A DNA stretch of 64,000 nt from CAZYSK01 sp964649415 (GCA_964649415.1 CAZYSK010000007.1:62001-126000), one strand, 5' to 3'; shown: positions 8,517 to 16,749, counted from the stretch's first letter. Numbers and translations are program-made. The notes: generated by a model from the sequence alone, not told the origin.

Positions 8517-8614
8517 AGGTGACCGGCACTTGTGTACCAATCTTGATGGAAATGGCATCTGGTTACCACCAAAAGGGGCGTTTCTGAGGGCAGTTGTGGA
8601 AGTGCCGGTCACCT
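8517..8614. repeat. 98-bp element bounded by perfect 15-bp inverted repeats
   Basis: AGGTGACCGGCACTT at 8517-8531 is exactly complementary to 8600-8614. No target-site duplication is obvious (CTACTC on the left, TGATGC on the right). It may be a leader hairpin or a miniature palindromic element; the sequence alone does not decide. Confidence 0.75.
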
Positions 8615-8693
8615 TGATGCCCCAAACAGGTCATGCCTGAGCAGTTACCTTCAGGATTGGATGAAGTGTGCGACACTTGGAGAGGTGACAAAG

Positions 8694-8945
8694 ATGCGGA
8701 AAGCCTTCAGTTTCCTGGCCGGATTGGTCGTTGGGGCCTCTGTCGGGGCTGTGGTTGCCATATTGTTCGCTCCTTCTTCGGGGCCCGAATTGCAGCGCAA
8801 GGTGCGTACCCGCGTGCAGGAGATCATTGACGAGGGAAAACGGGCCGCCGAGGCCCGTCGGGTCGAGCTAGAAGCAGAACTTGAGGCCTTCAAGCGCAGT
8901 GCCCCGGTGGTCATCGAGGAGACGCCCGAGCAGTCGGAGGCGTAG
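8694..8945 (+). CDS. YtxH domain-containing small membrane protein
   Basis: This 83-residue protein has one glycine-rich helix (FLAGLVVGASVGAVVAILFAP, residues 5-25) followed at once by SSGPELQRKVR and a long charged amphipathic helix. This is the YtxH layout, found in small stress-associated membrane proteins. I chose the ATG at 8694 because of GGAGAGGTG upstream and the family start MRKAFSF; the ATG at 8661 would add residues not seen in the family. Confidence 0.8.
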   Translation: MRKAFSFLAGLVVGASVGAVVAILFAPSSGPELQRKVRTRVQEIIDEGKRAAEARRVELEAELEAFKRSAPVVIEETPEQSEA

Positions 8946-8966
8946 GCACCTCGGTCGGCGTCTCTT

Positions 8967-8997
8967 GGCCAGCGCTTGCTGCGCGCAGGCGTTGGCC
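8967..8997. terminator. Near-perfect palindrome between convergent genes
   Basis: A 31-base imperfect palindrome, GGCCAGCGCTTGC paired with GCAGGCGTTGGCC with few mismatches, lies between the ends of the YtxH gene (plus, 8945) and the peptidase-like gene (minus, 9055). A bidirectional terminator is the simplest reading, although no long T run follows. Confidence 0.5.
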
Positions 8998-9054
8998 GAG
9001 TCTCCATCCCCGGTTTGAACGCCGCGGAGGCGGGGGGCTCGTATGCCCCCAGGT

Positions 9055-11187
9055 TCAGGACGCTTTCTCGATCCGCAGTTGATAGAGCGCCGGGTACGGG
9101 GTGTGGGGGGTCAAACCGGAGATCACCAGTATTCCCCCGGTCCAGCCTTCGCTTCCCAGCGGCGCGGTCCATCTTGCTGTCTGATCCGGTTCCACCGCTA
9201 ACCGGTCGACAGTCACCCTGTCCCCTGTCACACCGATGAGGAGCGCGAGATAGCGTTGGGGGACCTGGTTGTTGCTGCGGACGAAGCCTCTCGATTGCCA
9301 GTCGTTTTCCCCGCCTTCGATGTCGTCAGCATAGCCTATCTCAGGGATGGCGATGTCGTCAAGCACGAAACCCGTCCCTATGTTTGCCTCGTCAGTCAGA
9401 TACGCGAAGCGCACCAATACGCGCCCCCCGGTGTACGGCGACAAGTCAACCGTCTCCTGGACCCACCCCGGCGGGTCGCCGCTCCGACCTGTGTAGGCGT
9501 GTCCCGGGTTGTTGCCGTGCGGGTCGTCGCCCGTGCCGGAGGGCGTGGAGAGCACCTGCCATCGCTCCCCGCCGTCGGTGCTGATCTCGACGGTGGCGTA
9601 GTCATAGCCTGCCTCAATGTCGTACCACGTCCAGTATGTCAGCGTCGCTTTCTCAGTGGCGGAGAGGTCGAAGGCCCGCGCGAGCGTCGTCAGAGACTCG
9701 TCGGCGCGATTGGACCACCAGAAGAAATCGCCGCTGTGTGGTGACGTGTCAAGCAGGGGGGTCAACTGCGCCCCGGTGAACTGAACCTGGAGGTCGTCGC
9801 TGCCCTCCAATAGGACGTAATCCGCGCCGAATTGCTGGACCGAGGCGTCCAGGGTGAACGGGTAGTCGTCGCACGTCGCCGCGGGCACAGGCCTGTGTAG
9901 TTCGAGCGTGTCGTATCCGTACCGCGCGGGGAATGCGTCTGTTTGTGCGTCCACGTCCAGATAGTTGGCCACCACCCAGTTCGCAAACAGGTCCTCGCCC
10001 CTCGTATCTGAGCCCAGTTTGGCTAGTGTGGCGTCGAACCCAGCAATCCCATTGAGCGGCTGGGATACCAATTCCCGCGTGCCCTCATTGCCCAAAAGCT
10101 CACGGAAGTAGCTGACGAAAAGATAGGCCGCGCCCCGATGGGCCAAGGCAGTTGACTCCGACCGTCTCCGGTCGGCAGCGTCCGGCGGTCCAGAACCGTC
10201 AGTGTCTGTCTTGTCTTCCCAGAGGGTGAGCGAGGTGTCTGGGTGCTCCAGGTATGCTAACTCTGGTCTGCCCAGTGTCGGGGTGTCCTCTCCGGGTCCA
10301 GATTCATTCGGCCCGTCGATCGCATCCGGCCAGTCCCGGGCGGCCAGTTCAGCAAGCCCTTCCTTGACCCACCTCTCCTCGTTCCGGTCGTGGGTCCACT
10401 GGATCAGGCGTTGGAACTGGGTGGCAAGCACGGCATAGTAAGTCGGACTCCCCACGTCCACGGCGTCCATGTTAACGGTGATCATCTCGGCCTCGTTGGA
10501 CGTCGGATAGAGGGCGCGGGGAAACTCGTCAACGCTCGATGTGTAGCCGAGCAAGCCGTCGCCCAAACCGGTGGCGTGCAAGATGATGATGTGTGGATCG
10601 TTGTCAACTCCCGGCATCCACTCGCTGCCGAAGATAGCGCGCGTTTCGGAGTAGACCTGCGTCTCGAACAGAATCGCCGCCTCTTCGAGTCTGCGCACGT
10701 CGTGCCACGTTCCTTCCTCTACCCACATCTCGACGCGCTCGGTCTGCACACGCAGGCGTGCGCTGATCTCTCGTCGCTCTTCGGTTGAGCTGTCTATGAC
10801 CCAGAAGGTGCGGGTGGCATTGGGAACGCGGCGGGGTGGTTCTGGATTGACCACGGTGTAGTCGAAAGGTCTGGGAGGCGGGTCGTCCAGGCACATTCCC
10901 TGACCGTCCGCAGCGGAGGCGGGGACGGGGGTATGGGTTGGATTGGTCGGTGGCTTGGGCGTGGGCGCTGCGGCTGTAGCGACAGGCGTTGGGACGGCAG
11001 TGGGCGTGGCGGTGAGGGTGGGTGTGGGGGGCGCTGTGGGCGTGTGTGTAGGAGTCGCGGAAGGGACTGGCGTTGGTGTGTGGGTGGACCCGGGGCCGGG
11101 CGAAGGGGCAGGAATCGGGGTCAAGCGCCCGGTGCACGCTGCCAGGCTCAACAGGAGGGCGAGGGGCAGTAGGCGCGAGGCGCGCAT
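9055..11187 (-). CDS. Secreted lipoprotein related to M6/M30-type metallopeptidases, active site lost
   Basis: This is a 710-residue protein: lipoprotein signal (LSLAAC, Cys18), a Pro/Thr-rich linker (about 22-92), then a peptidase-like domain in which EGLAELA and the NEERWVKEG region are conserved. Relatives have a zinc motif of the type HEFQHMIHW; here the aligned stretch is TQFQRLIQW (256-264), so both zinc histidines and the catalytic glutamate are gone. The C-terminal half (about 440-710) resembles the beta-sandwich region that follows the catalytic domain in immune-inhibitor-A-like proteins. Residues about 327-350 are encoded by an in-frame palindromic repeat (family B). It is probably a surface-anchored binding protein derived from a peptidase. 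It lies 24 bases downstream of the amidotransferase-like gene. Confidence 0.75.
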   Translation of the reverse strand: MRASRLLPLALLLSLAACTGRLTPIPAPSPGPGSTHTPTPVPSATPTHTPTAPPTPTLTATPTAVPTPVATAAAPTPKPPTNPTHTPVPASAADGQGMCLDDPPPRPFDYTVVNPEPPRRVPNATRTFWVIDSSTEERREISARLRVQTERVEMWVEEGTWHDVRRLEEAAILFETQVYSETRAIFGSEWMPGVDNDPHIIILHATGLGDGLLGYTSSVDEFPRALYPTSNEAEMITVNMDAVDVGSPTYYAVLATQFQRLIQWTHDRNEERWVKEGLAELAARDWPDAIDGPNESGPGEDTPTLGRPELAYLEHPDTSLTLWEDKTDTDGSGPPDAADRRRSESTALAHRGAAYLFVSYFRELLGNEGTRELVSQPLNGIAGFDATLAKLGSDTRGEDLFANWVVANYLDVDAQTDAFPARYGYDTLELHRPVPAATCDDYPFTLDASVQQFGADYVLLEGSDDLQVQFTGAQLTPLLDTSPHSGDFFWWSNRADESLTTLARAFDLSATEKATLTYWTWYDIEAGYDYATVEISTDGGERWQVLSTPSGTGDDPHGNNPGHAYTGRSGDPPGWVQETVDLSPYTGGRVLVRFAYLTDEANIGTGFVLDDIAIPEIGYADDIEGGENDWQSRGFVRSNNQVPQRYLALLIGVTGDRVTVDRLAVEPDQTARWTAPLGSEGWTGGILVISGLTPHTPYPALYQLRIEKAS
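10140..10205. repeat. Family B palindromic repeat inserted in frame in a gene
   Basis: On the minus strand this reads GACGCTGCCGACCGGAGAC then GGTCGGAGTCAAC, closely matching the intergenic copy at 38786-38820 (GACGCAGCCGACCACAGAC, GGTCGGAGTCAAC). It encodes the low-complexity stretch PPDAADRRRSEST of the peptidase-like lipoprotein. Confidence 0.75.
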
Positions 11188-11211
11188 CGTACCTCCAGAC
11201 CGCGGGGGCCG

Positions 11212-11958
11212 CTACCTGGCCCGGATGCCGTCACCCGCCGCTGCCGCAGCCACGCCCTCGAAGAGGCGCTGCATCTCAGGGTGGCCTTCGATCATCGCCT
11301 CTGGATGCCATTGCACGCCGAGGCAAAAGGGGTGATCGGGAGCCTCAAGGCCTTCGATGATACCGTCGGGAGCGCGGGCGGTGACGACTAGCCCTTTGCC
11401 TACAGCCTTGACGGCTTGGTGGTGGGCGCTGTTCACGTCGAGTTCGCCAGCACCGACCAGGGCAGCCAGTTGGGTGCCTGCCGCAACGTCGACTGTGTGG
11501 GCAATCACGTTCATAGGCCGGCCGGCAACGGTGCTGTGGGTCAGCGCGTCGCGGACTTGCGTGGAGATGTCCTGTACGAGTGTTCCCCCTGTCGCGACGT
11601 TTAGCACCTGGATGCCGCGGCATATCGCCAGCAGAGGGAGGTGCTCCGCCAGTGCCCATCGCGCCAGCGCAAGCTCCGCCTGATCACGCCGCTCATCCAC
11701 AAGCCACAACAGTCCGCTGTCCTCCTCGCCGAAAAACACCGGCGCAATATCTCCCCCACCTGAGAGGACCAGGCCGTCGAGGTGCTTGAAGATGGCGTGT
11801 AGCTTTGGCTCTTCCAGGTATGGCGGGATGACCACTGGAGCACCCCCGCCCATCTGCACGGCGCGCACGTACGTACGGCTGATGGCGAATAGGGGTAGGT
11901 TCGGCGGACGGGCAGATTGCTCCGTGCGCCCGCTGATGCCGATGACAGGACGGCTCAT
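11212..11958 (-). CDS. Gamma-glutamyl-gamma-aminobutyrate hydrolase-like peptidase C26
   Basis: This 248-residue protein has a class I glutamine amidotransferase fold. The nucleophile elbow is CRGIQ (within AICRGIQVLNVATGGTL), and the catalytic His-Glu is in QWHPE near residue 217. LVLSGGGDIAPVFFGE and NSAHHQAV are the landmarks of the PuuD subgroup, which cleaves gamma-glutamyl amides such as gamma-glutamyl-GABA. No putrescine-pathway genes are adjacent, so the physiological substrate is uncertain. It is probably cotranscribed with the lipoprotein gene downstream. Confidence 0.86.
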   Translation of the reverse strand: MSRPVIGISGRTEQSARPPNLPLFAISRTYVRAVQMGGGAPVVIPPYLEEPKLHAIFKHLDGLVLSGGGDIAPVFFGEEDSGLLWLVDERRDQAELALARWALAEHLPLLAICRGIQVLNVATGGTLVQDISTQVRDALTHSTVAGRPMNVIAHTVDVAAGTQLAALVGAGELDVNSAHHQAVKAVGKGLVVTARAPDGIIEGLEAPDHPFCLGVQWHPEAMIEGHPEMQRLFEGVAAAAAGDGIRAR

Positions 11959-12043
11959 GTGGAATTCCCGGCGATACTGAACGGCGTGGTGATGATGTCT
12001 CTATCTCGGTGGACGAGCAGGTCCGCCAGCAGGTGCAAGAAGA

Positions 12044-12063
12044 GGCGTAGGAGGTCCTACGCC
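12044..12063 (-). terminator. Candidate terminator downstream of rplS
   Basis: GGCGTAGGA and TCCTACGCC are perfectly complementary across a two-base centre. On the minus strand this is followed by TCTTCTTGC. It lies 35 bases beyond the rplS stop. Confidence 0.55.
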
Positions 12064-12097
12064 CGCTCCAGGCGAGCTCGTGAATGGCCTGATGGGA

Positions 12098-12451
12098 CTA
12101 CTGCATCCGCTTTTCGCGCAGGCGAGCTTGCTTGCCGCGTTTCTGCCGCAGGTAGTAGAGCTGTGCCCGGCGGACACGCGCCCGTCGCAGCACTTCGACC
12201 TTCTCGACACGCGGTGAGCTCAGTAGAAAGGTGCGCTCGACTCCGATACCGTGGGATGCAATGCGCCGTACGGTGAAGTTGGCGCTCGCTCCGCCCCCGT
12301 GCATACCGATCACGGTACCCTGAAACACCTGCACGCGCTCGCGGTCGCCCTCAACGATACGTGCGTGTACCTTGACAGTATCGCCTGGCTGCAAGTCAGG
12401 GATGTTGGGGTTGGGTTCTCGTTGACGGTCCAAAGATTCGATTAGGTTCAT
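12098..12451 (-). CDS. rplS: 50S ribosomal protein L19
   Basis: This 117-residue protein matches L19 throughout: PDLQPGDTVKVHARIVEG, then ERVQVFQGTVIG, the S.GIGVERTF segment, and the basic C-terminus (VRRAQLYYLRQKRGK). L19 sits at the 30S-50S interface. The usual neighbours (rpsP, rimM, trmD) are absent, so this is a monocistronic rplS. A minus-strand promoter at 12553-12581 gives a leader of about 95 bases. Confidence 0.97.
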   Translation of the reverse strand: MNLIESLDRQREPNPNIPDLQPGDTVKVHARIVEGDRERVQVFQGTVIGMHGGGASANFTVRRIASHGIGVERTFLLSSPRVEKVEVLRRARVRRAQLYYLRQKRGKQARLREKRMQ

Positions 12452-12485
12452 GGCATTATCTCACATCCGTTGGTCTGCCATTCCA

Positions 12486-12514
12486 TTGTCAGTTAGGTCA
12501 TGGCCTGGTACAAT
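12486..12514 (+). promoter_or_regulatory. Sigma70-type promoter for the GDT1-family gene
   Basis: TTGTCA (12486-12491), a 17-base spacer and TACAAT (12509-12514). It would give a leader of about 207 bases containing a perfect 10-bp GC-rich hairpin with a TCGG loop (12634-12659). It faces the rplS promoter, so the two transcripts overlap. Confidence 0.65.
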
Positions 12515-12552
12515 GCCTCCCTATGCCTATGGGCCCAGGGAAGCGGTACAAG

Positions 12553-12581
12553 ATTATACTACGGTTTGTCAAATGAGGCAA
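12553..12581 (-). promoter_or_regulatory. Sigma70-type promoter for rplS
   Basis: On the minus strand TTGCCT (12581-12576), a 17-base spacer and TATAAT (12558-12553). It is oriented toward rplS and opposes the plus-strand promoter at 12486-12514. Confidence 0.65.
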
Positions 12582-12727
12582 CTCGCAGGCTGCGACCGTT
12601 ATGTCTCAGGTGAGAACCGAGGCATTTGCGCCGGTGCCACCCTGCTCGGGCAGGGTGGCGGTCAGGCGACTGTTGAAGGAGGGCGAGGGCGAGTCCGAGT
12701 TCGGCGACCACGTCGAGGGGAGGAAAA

Positions 12728-13348
12728 ATGGATTGGAGTGCTTTCTTATCAGCGTTTGGGCTGATCTTTGTGGCCGAGTTGGGTGACAAGACCCAGCTTG
12801 CGGTGGTGACGCAGACCTGCAAGTATCGCAAGCCTTGGGCCATCGTTTTGGGCGCAAGCGTTGCCCTGATCGCGGTCACAGCACTTGGGGCTGTTGGTGG
12901 ACAGATCCTGGGGCAGTTTGTCCCCGAAGGTGTGCTGAGCGTCGTGGCAGCGGTGGCTTTTGTCGTGGTGGGGATGCTCACAGCCCGAGAGGCTATCGGG
13001 GCAAGCAAAGGCACATCGGACGAGGCTACGTGCGACTGTACCGAAGATGAAGCGGTTGCTGAGTCCGTTTCTGCCTGGGACTGGAAAGCCTTCAGTTCGA
13101 CTTTTGCACTGCTGTTCGCCGCCGAGTTAGGCGACAAAACCCAGTTGGCTGTCTTGAGCATGGCAGGCAAGTGCGGGAATGTGTGGCCTGTCTTCATCGG
13201 CGGCGCTCTGGCTCTGACTTCAGTAACGGCGCTGGGTGTCGTCGGCGGACAGGCGCTATGCAAGCTCATCCCTGCACGGTCGTTGCTGTTGGTTTCTGCT
13301 ATTGCCTTCGTAGTGATGGGCATCTTGATGGGGGTGCGGGTGATATGA
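12728..13348 (+). CDS. TMEM165/GDT1 (UPF0016) family cation transporter
   Basis: This 206-residue membrane protein has two homologous halves, each with the signature E-x-GDKT: FVAELGDKTQLAV (about 15-27) and FAAELGDKTQLAV (about 130-142). These acidic motifs form the ion site in GDT1 proteins, which export Mn2+ or exchange Ca2+/Mn2+ with protons. A Cys/acid-rich loop (ATCDCTEDE) joins the halves. GGGGAGG lies upstream of the ATG. The 207-base leader could carry regulation, but I see no convincing Mn2+ riboswitch core. Confidence 0.92.
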   Translation: MDWSAFLSAFGLIFVAELGDKTQLAVVTQTCKYRKPWAIVLGASVALIAVTALGAVGGQILGQFVPEGVLSVVAAVAFVVVGMLTAREAIGASKGTSDEATCDCTEDEAVAESVSAWDWKAFSSTFALLFAAELGDKTQLAVLSMAGKCGNVWPVFIGGALALTSVTALGVVGGQALCKLIPARSLLLVSAIAFVVMGILMGVRVI

Positions 13349-13355
13349 GCCGGTC

Positions 13356-13383
13356 TTGCCACCGTTCCTTTTCCGAGTACAAT
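13356..13383 (+). promoter_or_regulatory. Promoter for tkt
   Basis: TTGCCA, a 16-base spacer and TACAAT (13378-13383), 40 bases before the transketolase ATG. Confidence 0.6.
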
Positions 13384-13423
13384 AAGCATCCTGAGCATAA
13401 CACGTGATGGAAAGGAACCAGCG

Positions 13424-15421
13424 ATGAGCACCGATCTTGATCAACTCTGCATCAACACGATTCGCACACTGGCCATGGATGGTGTGCAGAAGGCCAAGTC
13501 CGGGCATCCTGGCATGCCGATGGGTACGGCGGATATGGCCTACGTGCTGTGGACTCGTTTCCTTAAGCATAATCCCGCCAACCCGACCTGGCCCAACCGC
13601 GATCGGTTTGTCCTTTCAGCCGGGCACGGCTCGATGCTGATGTACAGCTTGCTCCATCTGACGGGCTACGATTTGTTGTTGGAGGAGCTCAAGAACTTTC
13701 GACAATGGGAAAGTCGCACCCCTGGCCACCCTGAGTATGGCCTCACGCCCGGGATTGAGACCACCACCGGTCCCTTGGGGCAGGGCTTCGCCACCGGGGT
13801 GGGCATGGCGGTCGCCGAGCGGTTCTTGGCTGCTACTTTCAACCGGTCGGGGTTTCCCCTGTTCGACCACAACGTCTACGCTATCTGTTCCGATGGCGAC
13901 CTGATGGAAGGCGTGAGCCACGAGGCAGCCAGCCTGGCCGGTCACTTGGGCCTGGGTGAGTTGATCTACCTATATGACGACAACGAGATCTCCATCGAGG
14001 GCTCGACCGATATCACCTTTACCGAGGACGTGCCGGCTCGATTCCGTGCCTATGGTTGGTACGTTCACGAGGTGGACGGCTACGACCTGGATGGGATCGA
14101 GGCGGCTATTCGCGCGGCGCGACAGGAAACAGAGCGGCCATCGCTCATCGTCTGCCGCACCCACATCGCCCACGGCAGTCCCAACAAACACGACACAGCC
14201 GGTGCGCACGGTGCACCGTTGGGGGAAGAGGAAGTACGCTTGACTAAAGAGGGGTTGGGATGGCCCAGCGATGAGCACTTCCGAATCCCCGACGAGGCGC
14301 TGAACGTGTTCCGGCGAGCGGTTGAGGATGGGAAACAGGCGGAAGCGGAGTGGAACGAGACCTTTGGGGGCTACAAGGATGCGTTTTCCGAGGAGGCCGC
14401 GCTGCTGGAGACCCTCTGGGCTGGGGAGTTGCCGGAAGACTGGTCGGATGCGCTGCCCACGTTTGCCCCTGACGATGGCCCGGTGGCCACGCGCAACGCT
14501 TCGGGGATGGTGCTTCAAGCGCTCGCGCCCGTTCTGCCCACCCTCATCGGTGGCTCCGCTGATCTCGCTCCCTCCAACAAGACGCTGCTCAACGGTTACG
14601 GCGATTTCCAGCACGACAACCCGGCGGGACGCAACATCCGTTTCGGCGTGCGCGAGCACACGATGGGCGCGATTCTGAACGGGATGGCACTGTACGGCAG
14701 TCTGCTTCCCTATGGTGGCACTTTCCTCGTGTTCTCGGACTACATGCGCCCGGCGGTGCGCCTGGCGGCGCTGATGGGGTTGCCGGTCGTCTATGTCTGG
14801 ACCCACGACTCTGTATGGCTGGGCGAGGATGGTCCCACTCATCAGCCGATCGAGCATCTGGCGGCGTTGCGTGCTATGCCCAACCTGCTAGTTATCCGCC
14901 CGGCTGACGCCAACGAGACCGCCGCAGCTTGGCGCGTGGCGCTGGAACGGCGTGATGGGCCGACGGCGCTGGTGCTCACCCGCCAGAAACTGCCCATCTT
15001 AGCTGGAGCTGAGCGCGATGCGGCGGAGACGGTCGGGCGTGGCGCGTATATCCTGTCCGATAGCCTCGGTCCGCTTGATGCAATCCTCATCGCCACGGGC
15101 TCCGAGGTAAGCCTGGCGTTGGAGGCCCGCGACCTATTGGCTGAGAAGGGCAAAGCAGTGCGCGTGGTGAGCATGCCGTGTTGGAAGCTCTTCGACGCGC
15201 AGCCAGGGTCGTATCGGGATGCGGTGCTGCCGGCGGGAGTGACAGCGCGATTGGCGATCGAGGCCGGCGCGACGCAAGGGTGGGCCAAGTACGTTGGTCC
15301 GGCTGGCGACGTGATGGGGCTGGAGCGTTTCGGAGCTTCAGCGCCCTACAAGGTGCTCAGGGAGAAGCTAGGGTTCACGCCGGAAGCGGTGGCCGAGCGG
15401 GTGTTGGGCCTGTTGGACTAG
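13424..15421 (+). CDS. tkt: Transketolase
   Basis: This full-length 665-residue enzyme has AKSGHPGMPMG near the N-terminus, the thiamine diphosphate motif SDGDLMEGVSHEAASLAG (about 155-172), the pyrimidine-domain GVREHTMGAILNGMALYG (about 407-424), and THDSVWLGEDGPTHQP with the substrate-binding histidines. It transfers two-carbon units between ketose and aldose phosphates in the non-oxidative pentose phosphate pathway. GGAACC lies before the ATG. The fdhD start follows its stop by seven bases, so the two are likely cotranscribed. Confidence 0.98.
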   Translation: MSTDLDQLCINTIRTLAMDGVQKAKSGHPGMPMGTADMAYVLWTRFLKHNPANPTWPNRDRFVLSAGHGSMLMYSLLHLTGYDLLLEELKNFRQWESRTPGHPEYGLTPGIETTTGPLGQGFATGVGMAVAERFLAATFNRSGFPLFDHNVYAICSDGDLMEGVSHEAASLAGHLGLGELIYLYDDNEISIEGSTDITFTEDVPARFRAYGWYVHEVDGYDLDGIEAAIRAARQETERPSLIVCRTHIAHGSPNKHDTAGAHGAPLGEEEVRLTKEGLGWPSDEHFRIPDEALNVFRRAVEDGKQAEAEWNETFGGYKDAFSEEAALLETLWAGELPEDWSDALPTFAPDDGPVATRNASGMVLQALAPVLPTLIGGSADLAPSNKTLLNGYGDFQHDNPAGRNIRFGVREHTMGAILNGMALYGSLLPYGGTFLVFSDYMRPAVRLAALMGLPVVYVWTHDSVWLGEDGPTHQPIEHLAALRAMPNLLVIRPADANETAAAWRVALERRDGPTALVLTRQKLPILAGAERDAAETVGRGAYILSDSLGPLDAILIATGSEVSLALEARDLLAEKGKAVRVVSMPCWKLFDAQPGSYRDAVLPAGVTARLAIEAGATQGWAKYVGPAGDVMGLERFGASAPYKVLREKLGFTPEAVAERVLGLLD

Positions 15422-15428
15422 GGCCGGG

Positions 15429-16217
15429 ATGACCGACGCAGGTACACACGCACTCACGTATACCGGGTACTACGACGCCGAGCATCGACCAGTGCGCGGT
15501 GTGGTGCCTGTCGAGGAGGTAATCACCCTCCACGTGAACGGCCAGCCTCTGGTGAGGCTCTTGTGCACGCCCGTCCAACTCGAGGAACTGGCAACGGGCT
15601 TCCTGTTTAACCAGGGACTGATCGAGTCACTGGACGAACTGATGGCGGTTGAGTTCCGCGATGACGATCAGTGTCTGGATGTGCGGCTTCATCACGACCT
15701 CAAGCTGCCCGAGTTGCGTGTATTCACCTCAGGCTATTCAGGCGGGGCGACCTTCGAGGACTTGACTCAGGTGTGTCGCGAGGTGGATTCGGACCTGTGC
15801 CTCACCCCGCTGCAGGTAGCAGGGTTGATGGAGGAGTTCTCACGTGTAAGCCCTCTCTACCGTCGTGCGGGTGGTGTGCACGGGGCCGCACTGGCGGATG
15901 GAGAGCAGCTGTTGTGCATGGCGGAGGACGTCGGTCGCAACAATGCCTTGGACAAGGTCACGGGCCTCTGTATGTGGCAGGGCCTGCACATATGCGACCA
16001 CGTCTTGCTTATCACCGGTCGGGTCAGCTCTGAGATGCTGCACAAGGTGGCGCGGATGGGGGTCCCCATCGTCGTCTCGCGCAAATCGCCGACCTCGCTT
16101 TCGGTCCGATTGGCGCAAGCGTGCAGTATTACGCTGATCGGCTACACGCGGCGACGGAGTTTCCGGGTCTATACAGGCGTCGAGCGGGTCGTGGCAGAGA
16201 AGCAGGAAGTTCCATAG
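15429..16217 (+). CDS. fdhD: Formate dehydrogenase accessory sulfurtransferase FdhD homologue
   Basis: This 262-residue protein matches FdhD: EELATGFLFNQGLI near residue 52, VHGAALADGEQLLCMAEDVGRNNALDKVTG (about 147-176), and SEMLHKVARMGVPIVVSRKSPTSLSVRLA. FdhD passes sulfur from IscS to the molybdenum cofactor of formate dehydrogenase. The conserved cysteine loop (TSSCGVCG or TSGCGGG in relatives, from memory) is here TSGYSGGATF (100-109), with no cysteine. No molybdoenzyme gene is in the window. The role may therefore be altered. Confidence 0.88.
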   Translation: MTDAGTHALTYTGYYDAEHRPVRGVVPVEEVITLHVNGQPLVRLLCTPVQLEELATGFLFNQGLIESLDELMAVEFRDDDQCLDVRLHHDLKLPELRVFTSGYSGGATFEDLTQVCREVDSDLCLTPLQVAGLMEEFSRVSPLYRRAGGVHGAALADGEQLLCMAEDVGRNNALDKVTGLCMWQGLHICDHVLLITGRVSSEMLHKVARMGVPIVVSRKSPTSLSVRLAQACSITLIGYTRRRSFRVYTGVERVVAEKQEVP

Positions 16218-16311
16218 GCCATACTCGGCGGACTGCATGCCGTCGGGACGACGGCGGTCTGCCCCTGTGAGATGCAACGGGTGGTGTTTCATAGTGCTCG
16301 CGTGAGGGGCC

Positions 16312-16749
16312 ATGGGTGGTCTGTCGGCTACTGTGCTGGGCTTTGCAGCCGTGCTGGCGGTTGGGGTGACCGTTTTCTCCCTGATCGTCATCGTCAGGGG
16401 ACATCGCCGGCGGGTTCGCGCACGAGAAGAGCGGGATCGGGCGTTGCGGCACGAACGGCTGCTGCTCAGCCTTGAGGCACTGGACGTAGGTTTGGCGGGT
16501 TTGACCGCGGCTGCGCTTCAGGGCAGGGAGCATTTTGCGCGCGAACGTGTCCTCAGGCTGGCGCAGGTGATCAGTGCTGCGAACCGAAGTGGGGATGCAG
16601 ATCTGCGGCGGCTGACGGACGTGGTCGCCGCGTGCTGTGATGCCCTGGTCCAGGCTGCCCAAGAGGGAGACCTTGTCGACTCGTCGATGCGCCAAGTGAT
16701 CGACGCTCAACGAGCGGTCTACCGCCGGATGGAGACGTTGCTGGATTAG
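16312..16749 (+). CDS. Hypothetical single-pass membrane protein
   Basis: This 145-residue protein has one N-terminal helix (about 5-28), a basic stretch (RGHRRRVRAREERDRALRHER) and a helical cytoplasmic domain ending in MRQVIDAQRAVYRRMETLLD. I do not recognise a family. It lies about 95 bases downstream of fdhD, beyond a small GC hairpin (GCCGTC/GACGGC near 16239-16256), and converges with the ParM locus. Confidence 0.6.
   Translation: MGGLSATVLGFAAVLAVGVTVFSLIVIVRGHRRRVRAREERDRALRHERLLLSLEALDVGLAGLTAAALQGREHFARERVLRLAQVISAANRSGDADLRRLTDVVAACCDALVQAAQEGDLVDSSMRQVIDAQRAVYRRMETLLD

Larger units (their letters stand above)
8346..8693. other. Divergent intergenic region with promoter and long inverted repeat
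   Basis: The 348 bases between the SCP2 gene (minus) and the YtxH gene (plus) hold a plus-strand promoter (8469-8496) and a perfect 15-bp inverted repeat (AGGTGACCGGCACTT at 8517-8531 with its complement at 8600-8614). The repeat encloses 68 bases and would lie in the 5' leader of the YtxH gene. Confidence 0.65.

Noticed and set aside
12521..12727. yybP-ykoY Mn2+ riboswitch in the leader of the GDT1-family gene
   Set aside because: The gene family and leader length would suit it, but I could not find the conserved loop sequences; only a simple 10-bp GC hairpin is clear. An Infernal search would decide.
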